Source of the DNA: Clusia tigrina
Taxonomy: Eukaryota; Arthropoda; Insecta; Diptera; Clusiidae
Reading direction: 5' to 3'
NCBI GenBank assembly: GCA_920105625.2
Contig: OV050030.1
Coordinates: 185,675,315 to 185,739,314, forward strand
Length of the DNA stretch: 64,000 nt
The translations under genes were made by a program, and so were the position numbers. Below the pieces are notes generated by a model, which searched no databases, was not told where the DNA came from, and saw only the letters and a list, made by a program, of their open reading frames with translations. Numbering within the stretch: position 1 is the stretch's first letter; each line of letters opens with the position of its first letter. This document shows, piece by piece, positions 57,207 to 64,000 of the stretch.

Positions 57207-59029
57207 CTAGGTTGGCGTGGGTAGTTCTTCAAGGTGATTGATCTGGCTCTTCATTCTTGATAGAGCATCTGCTACCAAATTAGATTTACCAGGAGTGTAA
57301 ATCAGTTCGTAGTTATACTCTTCTATACGGGCCTTCCATCTTTTCAATTTCGAATTATAATTCCTATTGCTTAAGGCGAAAGTGAGAGGCTGATGATCCG
57401 TACATATTCGGACCTTCTTTGCACCGTATAGGTATGATCGTAGGTTATCAAGGGACCAAACTATCGCTAACATCTCTTTCTCGTTAGTGGCATAGTTTTC
57501 TTCCGTTTTGCTCAGTGAACGAGAGATGAAAGCGACGGGTTTATCTTTCCCAGGTTCTCCCTGTGAAAGCACAGCGCCTATGGCATAATTAGATGCATCA
57601 GTCGTTAGATTAAATGGTTTTGCAAAATCTGGAAAAATTAATAAATCCGATGAAGTAAGGAGTAGTTTTAAATCCATAAATGCCTTTAGTGCTCCGGATT
57701 TGACTGATTGGCTTTAACCTGTGCATTCTCACCTCGCGTCAAATTTGTCAAAGGCTTGGCGATTTTCGCGTAGTCGCGGATGAATTTCCTATAATACGAG
57801 GTCATTCCGAGGAAGCTTTTCAAGTCTTTTAGAGTCTCAGGGGGTGCCAAGTTTTGAATAGTTACCACTTTTTTTGGGTCAGGCTTAATACCGTTACTGG
57901 TAATTACATACTCAAGGAATTCCACTTCAGTTCTCATGAAATGAGTTTTCTCGAGATTCACTTTCAAGTTGGCCTTGCTCAAGCGGGCAAAGATTATATC
58001 GACATTTTTGATATGCTCCTCCTCATTTTTCCCAAAGACAATTTAATCGGTAATGTATACATAGCATATTTTCCCGATATATTCTTTAAGGACATCGTCG
58101 ATCATGCGTTGGAAGATCGCAGGAGCATTCTTAAGCCCAAATGGTAACCTCAAAAACTCATACTTCCCGTTCATCGTAGAGAATGCCGTCTTGGATATGT
58201 CGGACTCTTTCATTTTGATATGGTGAAATCCCGATGCTAGGTCTATTGTAGTAAAGTATTTGGCTGCCCCCAGACTAGCTAGTGTCGCATTAATGTCGGG
58301 GATGGGGTATGTGTCTGCGATGGTGACAGCGTTCAAACGTTTGAAATCTATCACCATTCGGTATTGTTTCTCACCTGTGGGCTTGGGTTTTTTTGGCACC
58401 ACCCATATGGGTGAATTATATGGGCTTTCTGATGGTCTAATTATACCTTCAGTCAAGAGTTCAGCGATTTGTCTTTCAACTTCGTCCCGCATGCAAGCGG
58501 GGTACGGGTAACTTTTGGTGTATATAGGCTCGGTAGTTGTTGTTTTAATTACCGCTCGCACCGCGGTTTCTACACTCTCATTACTGTTGAGGGATTTGAA
58601 TAAATTCTCGTATTTGTCTATTAAAAATTCAATTTTTTGAACTGAAGTTGTGGGTACGTTAGTTAAATCGGCTAAATTATGCAACTTGGTTAATATCCTG
58701 TTCCTTAGAGGGATGACAATGTTAGGTCTGATATTAAGCATATGTTTCTTGCGATCAATTACTGCCTCTAAGGGCTTCAGTGTGTCGTCCCCAATAATGC
58801 CATCGAATGATTCTAACCCCGGAAGAGCATAAAAAGTTATCAAACTGTCATTTCCTACTTCTTGGAAAAATGTTCCACAAATTTTTTTATTAATTTGAAT
58901 AGGTCCTGCAGCTGTATGTACAGAAAAGGGTGTGTCTAAAAGAATATATTTGTCCGTGAGGTTAGGTTTTATGAAATTTTTATTAGCACCGGTATCAACT
59001 AGAAAGTTGAGCTCTTTTCCATTTGTCAA
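57207..59029 (-). pseudogene. pol: Errantivirus B protease-RT-RNase H
   Basis: Protease: FLVDTGANKNFI (catalytic DTG) and GIIGDDTLK. RT: IWVVPKKPKPTGEKQYRMVI, YFTTIDLASGFHH (motif A), FGLKNAPAIFQRMID (motif B). Motif C reads YVYITD followed by a TAA at about 58043, so the first catalytic Asp of IDD is lost and the protein stops. Downstream: SFLGMTSYYRKFIRDYAKI, then RNase H with TTDASNYAIGAVLSQ, EKEMLAIVWS and CTDHQPL. One further break near 57680. The domain order and length are normal for a gypsy-group Pol. Confidence 0.88.
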
Positions 59030-59094
59030 ATAACACGTGAAATAGGGTATACTGGAACTTATTGTTATTGCTTTGTTTTCGATCGCATTATTGC

Positions 59095-59604
59095 CTATAC
59101 GAGGAACGCTGGTGGGCCACCTTCCATAAAATTTACGTGTTCTTCCTGATGATCATCTAATACCTGGGACTCGCCTTCTGCGTTGGTTTGTAGGTTAAAC
59201 AGCCTCTGCTGTTTTACATCATTACCTTCTACTGGTACATACCTCTTGAAACGGTTCTCCCTTTGGGGGTGGTTCATGTAATTCACTCGCTTTGTCTGGA
59301 TGGATTGGTCTACCTCCATTCTCTCATGCGGCTTTGGAGCAATCGGCCTGTTGGGAGGAAAGATATTCCTTTCGACAGGATCTGGGAATCTATTACCATG
59401 CGGGATCGAACGATATATCTGATTTCTGTTTACCCATTTATTGTTATGATGATACCTAGGAGGTAGAGGGGGTCGTCGTTCATCATTTATCATCGTATTC
59501 ATTGGGGCGATTATTCTATTGCTTGAGCTAACGTGAATTATGTTGTTTCGCAGCGATAAGTTTTGGATATTCAAGCACGCGGAATACGCTTCCGGCAAAA
59601 GCAC
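59095..59604 (-). pseudogene. gag: gag C-terminal part of errantivirus B
   Basis: About 169 codons open; the preceding codon is a TGA at about 59608. LPEAYSACLNIQNLSLRN matches the capsid end of errantivirus A Gag, and RMEVDQSIQTKRVNYMNHP its nucleocapsid motif. About 300 N-terminal codons normally present are missing. No ATG start. Confidence 0.75.
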
Positions 59605-59689
59605 AAATCAAAACACTCACCAATTTTCCTTACTCCGCAAGATGTCTTCAGAATACTTCTCGATTTTTTGCCTCCTTTATTTTTTATTT

Positions 59690-60000
59690 TCTTTTTGGTA
59701 CACTCTAATTGAATTTACTTTAAATTTAGTTTTTTATATTCTTTTGGCGCACTTGAATTTTATTTTTTATTTTTACTTCTATTTTTCTTTTTGGCACATT
59801 TGGAATTTTATTTTTTCTCTTAACTTTTTATTGGCACACTGGAATTTTATTTTTTATCTTAACTTTTTATTGGCACACTTTCTTTACTTCTATTTTTCTT
59901 TTTGGCACATTTGCAATTTTATTTTTTCTCTTAACTTTTTATTGGCACACTGGAATTATAATTTATTTTTTATCTTTCCAATTTATTTTTTGGCACAATC
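59690..60000 (-). repeat. Tandem repeats in the errantivirus B leader
   Basis: Seven TTGGC(A/G)CA words spaced about 30-60 bp in T-rich sequence, with a larger repeat of about 111 bp (59775 and 59886 both start ACTTCTATTTTTC). Located between the gag remnant and the primer site, the position of insulators in gypsy-type leaders. Confidence 0.8.
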
Positions 60001-60887
60001 GAATTAAATATTAATTTATATTTTTTTTTTAAATTTTGTTTTGTCGACACTGAAATTATTTTTAAATAGTTCTTACAATATTATTTTCACCAACATATTC
60101 TGTGAAAATAAAACAAATAAAAAAAAAAAAATAATAATAATAAAGGAAAAATTTATTAATCCTTTTATTCCTTTCTATGTAGTACCGTGTTCTTATGTTG
60201 ACGGCGTCAAGCACTGGAAAAACATGCTCTGAACTTTAAACTCTTCCATGGCCATCATAGCCATTGAACGACTGCATTTTCCTCTTTAGTCGCCAACAAT
60301 TAGATTGTAGGCAACTTACTAGGGAACAGTCTACAGCCAGGGTTTTGACCAATGCGACCTCCAACATTTTGGAAATTCGCTACCGTTCCCATGAAATAAT
60401 CATAGTGTTCTCATGTGTACTATGATGTGCACCCAGTTGGGCGTATCGTGGACACTATAGAGTAGCTTATCGCTGGACCAGCAAACCCTGCTGTTTGGTA
60501 ATAATGGATCGAGGAAAGCTAGTCTAGATGTTTAGACGCGTAGCATTTCCTGATCCAAAGTTGATGCCGCAAGAATCCAAGGCAGTGCCACTACCATGCT
60601 TCGCGCAGAGTACAATGAAGAAAAATATTTTTTTTATTTTTATTTTTTTGTTATTACAATAGTCTGAGGATCTTCGGGATCACAGATATTTTTATTTGTT
60701 ATATCCTGGAGGGTCCCGTAGGAATCGCAGGATGTAGACATAAGGATTTATATGCTTCAATCATTAATTTTACTTTATTTTTTCACTGCATCTGTCCAAC
60801 TTTAGCCAGCAACATCACCCGAAATCTTGCCGCACCTTGTGATCTCCTCTTTTAAGGAGTCTTCTTCAAGGAACCCACATTAACAGT
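60001..60887 (-). other. Rest of errantivirus B leader, with an unrecognised GC-richer block
   Basis: 60240-60640 is less AT-rich than its surroundings, has no ORF on either strand and matches nothing I know; it could be an insertion or the remains of gag. 60640-60887 is ordinary leader. Confidence 0.35.
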
Positions 60888-60907
60888 GGGTCCCTGCTCG
60901 GGCGCCA
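60888..60907 (-). promoter_or_regulatory. Primer-binding site of errantivirus B
   Basis: The minus strand TGGCGCCCGAGCAGGGACC follows the LTR end, sharing one T with it. Lysine-tRNA type. It shows that the LTR at 60907-61272 acts as a 5' LTR for the unit to its left. Confidence 0.85.
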
Positions 60908-61272
60908 GTTAAGGCGCTCCCATTAGGGAGCACCAAAAAATTAAAGATGGGGGCCGGCAACTGGCCCCGTCTTCTATACCTGTAAAATAAATTAAACCGG
61001 TTTACAGTTTTACTCTTTATTAGTTCCGCTCCAAAATAAGAATGAGTTACACTTTAAATTATTCTTAACACTACAGCTTACTCGCTACCCTGCTTAGCCT
61101 ATCATATTGCTGATGCCTGCACTTCTGCTAGTGCAACGTTCCCATGATTCGGTGATGCACCGGATGCTCGTGCAGGGTGGCGTAGACATGGTGTCAGCAT
61201 AATTCGTATTGGTGTGAAAGCTCAGGTATGCGGGTAGGCTGGCATATTAATTGTAGTAGTAACGTGTTAACT
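60907..61272 (-). repeat. Shared middle LTR of the tandem errantivirus units
   Basis: 366 bp, nearly identical to 45368-45733. A primer site flanks it on one side and a polypurine tract plus env on the other, so it is both the 5' LTR of the left unit and the 3' LTR of the right one. Confidence 0.9.
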
Positions 61273-61472
61273 ATCCCCTCCTTAAATATCTGCGTCCCGC
61301 AGATTTGATGTTGATACAGGTGGCTGGGGCATTGCCGACTTTTCCTTGAATTTCAAAAGGATTGTTGGCATCTCAATCCTCCCAGGCAACTTAGGCCAAA
61401 TAATGAAGAACGCCGCAATTACCGCACTCAGGATCCATGCGTCGGTTGCTGTTGAGATTTGGGATCTGATAC

Positions 61473-62745
61473 CTAGAGCGTTGAGATGCTTAATGTTGGT
61501 ATGCTTAGCTCGTGTAAATACTCCAGGTTTGGTTTGAGACCCCGACTTGTCACGTTGGTGAGAACTGACGGTAATGCCTGCAACTTCCTTGATGTTGTGC
61601 TCGAAAATGTTTGGTTTTTTACTTCAATAGTTTCATTGTTAAGCTGAATCACGTATGTGCCTTCAAGAAGCTTTGAATGATTCCCGCTTCTGATGGTTCC
61701 ATTAAAATTCGATAGGTACACAGTATTCTCATCTATCAGCTCCATAACTTCCCCGTTGTCGGGTTCATAGTGGCATTGGGCGTCTCCTCCCTTTAAAAGT
61801 CGCGCCAGACATCCCTCTTCAGGCAGTTTCCTTACGGCTTCTGATTCACATATTGTTGAGTTATTGGTTGAACGGCATTTCCCCACTATTCCAAACGTCT
61901 CGTCATCGTTTATCAATACTTTTTGGTACTCTAAGGTTGCTTTTTTACCAAAATATGTCGCAGCTCTGGTTATCAATAGGTGGTATTTGGTTGCTTTTAC
62001 TTTCGGAATTGATAGTACGTACAACAGTAGAGTACCATTTGAATACAAAGAGGGTTTTGCATATTCGACAGCTTCAATAACGTTCTGGTACGGCAAGACC
62101 TCCTCATTGGTGACGATCAGCTCGGTTTCTTCTTGATTAAGTAGGTTCGTGTTAACGATGCCTGCCTTCGCCATTTGACATGCGCGTACTATTTCGCCAA
62201 TCTGCTCCTTCAAAATCTGAATTTGGTTAACGATTATGGTCTCTGCATTTCCAGAGTTGATCTCTTTGCCTAGGGAATTTACATGTTGCATCATGAGATT
62301 CAGATGGTTAGTGGTTTCTAGCGTAACATTAAAAAGTTGTTCGTTAACTTTGAACTGGTGGTTGTTATTGCTGATGACATCATTTTGGCTTTTTAAGATA
62401 TTATCCCAATCAGTAGCATCAGGGGAGCCGGCAATCCATTTCCAGGCTGACCCAATCCAGTTAATTGATCGGCGTCCTCGTGTTCTTACAGCACGTAGCT
62501 CATCGAGGTGCTATGTTATCTTATTTAAGTTGTAATCAATGAAAGGTTTCCTGACAGCGTTCCGCACAGCATAACCCGATACCTTAAGTTTCATTAGTAT
62601 CGTCCCGAAGGACTCCAAGTCGATAGTATGTATTAGTTTAAAATGTCCATTTACAATCCAGGCGTCGCCGTGACGAATAACCACAAGGGGGGAGTTGTAT
62701 TCAAAAATGTTGAATCCGGAGGCGCTAAATATCAGCAGTAATCTA
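61473..62745 (-). pseudogene. env: env of errantivirus B, copy 2
   Basis: Matches copy 1 (offset 15,540) almost base for base. Here the frame is open for 273 codons from 62294, as the one-base change near 46255 of copy 1 is absent. The TAG near 62514, before the furin-type site, is shared by both copies, so neither encodes a full Env. Glycosylation sites and Cys-rich part as in copy 1. Confidence 0.8.
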
Positions 62746-62763
62746 GCTCAAAGAGAAAGTTAT

Positions 62764-64000
62764 TGTTCAGTCACACTGAACAGATCAACAATTGCACTGT
62801 ATGTTTATTTTTTATCAGTACAGCGAAAATGCACCATTGACAGAAAACAGCACACGCAAAACCAAAATTTCATATTATCAAGGCCAACACTTGCTTGTGG
62901 AACTCATTCCCTTCAAAGTAGCTGCCCAGTGCATTGACTTAGGCGATCATATTTCACTTGGTTGCAATGTGCGCTAAATTATGTATGGGAATGATATAAT
63001 GATGTTGGCTCGTGTTTGATTATTGACAACGGTGCAGTTTTGTCCGTCACTTTATTGTTAATTATATTTAAACCAATCAGCATAAAATTGATATAAATAA
63101 TTGTACAATTCCAATAAAGAATCAGAATCACCTTAACTGCCTAAGTGTTCTCAATTAAAGTTATACGGTTTCAAGTGACCTATAACATTTCAACAAGTTC
63201 TTGGTTTATGTACCAAGGAGCTATCTTCAACATTTGAGCTTAACTGCCTAAGTGTTCTCTATTACAGTTATACGGTTTCAAGTGACTTATAACATTTCAA
63301 CAAGCTCTTGGTTTATGTACCAAGGAGCTGACTTCAACATTTGGTGACCCCGACAATTCAATTGAACAACGTCAATCATCTGACATCATGGCTACCTTCG
63401 GCGAGCTAGTGGCACTCCAGAAAGAAACTGGGGAGGAAATTCAAGGAATCATTAAGAATTTCAGAAATGACCCAGCTGACAGGAAGACAACCGCTACATA
63501 TTTCAAGGATCGTTTGTGGCGCCTGAACACTGCATGGGACAACTTTGAAGGAAGAGGTAGCAAGCTGAGGACATTAACTGATCAGCCCTTGAATCATGAA
63601 TACTTTGCATCGGCCTATTACGAACAAATCAACAAAATAGTCACTGCCCATGTGCAGCTCTTCAATGACGAAATACAAAAACTCGAAGCACTGACTACAA
63701 CACCATACGTAGGTCCTGCTAAGACACCAGCGGACTCAGCACAGCAACCTGGGATCAGCAACACTAAACAACAGAAATGGTTCATAAATCGCCAATTTCA
63801 CCAGTTCAAAAAATGTGGTACCTGAAGCCCAATTTGGCGGGAGAACCTGAGCGGGTAATCAGGCATCTCACATTGACTCAATACAATTATGAAACAGCAT
63901 GGAAATTGCTCCAGGAGAGGTACAGCAACAAGAGAGTGCTAACTTCCACTTTGATTCAGCGAATACTAGGACATTCAAGTCTCTCATCTGACACAGCATC
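62764..64000 (+). mobile_element. BEL element, second tandem copy (cut by window end)
   Basis: LTR 62764-63339, primer site at 63342, gag from 63388. Same insertion point (GTTAT at 62759-62763) and same internal gag deletion as the copy at 47224, with rare single-base changes (62900 G for T; 63974 T for C). Evidence that BEL was already in place when the unit was duplicated. Confidence 0.9.
63388..64000 (+). pseudogene. gag: BEL gag, second copy, partial
   Basis: The first 145 codons are identical in protein to 47848-48285, ending at the same deletion/frame break. It continues past the window edge in the second frame (YNYETAWKLLQERYSNKRVL). Confidence 0.85.

Larger units (their letters stand above)
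45368..61272 (-). mobile_element. Errantivirus B (LTR-gag-pol-env-LTR) carrying a nested BEL element
   Basis: Minus-strand endogenous errantivirus: LTR 60907-61272, primer site, leader, gag end, pol, integrase to 55812, then (after the BEL insertion 47224-55417) env and the 3' LTR 45368-45733. Without the BEL insert it is about 7.7 kb, normal for the group. The left edge joins TATATA. On the right it does not end in flanking DNA but in a second env (61473 upward), so it shares its 5' LTR with the next tandem unit. Broken in gag, RT, integrase and env. Confidence 0.85.

Noticed and set aside
59540..60007. Plus-strand frame of 155 codons rich in Phe, Leu and Trp that looks like a membrane protein
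   Set aside because: It reads the T-rich tandem repeats of the errantivirus leader; hydrophobicity follows from TTT/TTA codons.

Overview
This window looks like insect (dipteran) heterochromatin or an intergenic retroelement cluster. The families point this way: Jockey-, LOA-, I- and RTE-clade LINEs, Ty3/Gypsy errantiviruses with env, an env-bearing BEL/Pao element, a Tc1/mariner remnant and a THAP/P-type remnant. A cyclorrhaphan fly is most likely and a tephritid is possible, but the sequence alone does not fix the species. I found no convincing host gene, tRNA, rRNA or CRISPR array. Nearly all interpretable sequence is mobile DNA, mostly broken and often nested.

Layout. 1-1963: LOA-type LINE copy 1 (minus), internally deleted so that ORF1 is fused to ORF2. 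1964-4492: errantivirus A (minus; LTR, primer site, leader, gag) sitting against a (TA)n tract. 4645-16880: one plus-strand Gypsy element split by two LINE insertions, Jockey-1 (5089-9630) and LOA-2 (10361-15364), each with a recognisable target-site duplication. 16890-20450: diverged tandem repeats, an RTE fragment, an integrase scrap, a Jockey RT scrap and a THAP/P-like scrap. 20880-24968: LOA-3 (plus). 24969-28197: AT-rich DNA with a Tc1/mariner scrap, a LINE 3' scrap and two Jockey 3' fragments. 28390-31225: I-clade LINE (minus) interrupted by an internally deleted Gypsy-type element (29494-30574, 6-bp duplication); its RT is joined directly to Jockey-2 (31223-34300). 34310-41420: Jockey-4 (minus) split by Jockey-3 (plus, 34628-39035, 11-bp duplication). 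41421-44830: LOA-4, the same family as copy 1.

45368-64000: the most striking block. Errantivirus B (minus) carries an 8.2-kb BEL/Pao element with its own env (plus, 47224-55417, duplication GTTAT) at the start of its env gene. The whole composite, about 15.54 kb from LTR to LTR, is tandemly repeated. A second near-identical unit starts at 60907 and runs off the window end, sharing the middle LTR, as expected for unequal LTR-LTR exchange (or an assembly artefact).

There is no host pathway here. The coding parts are retrotransposon modules: Gag zinc knuckles, endonuclease, RT, RNase H, integrase and Env. Lesions at catalytic motifs recur across families. The architecture (dense, nested, all errantiviral sequence on one strand) would fit a transposon-trapping locus such as a piRNA cluster, but that is inference.
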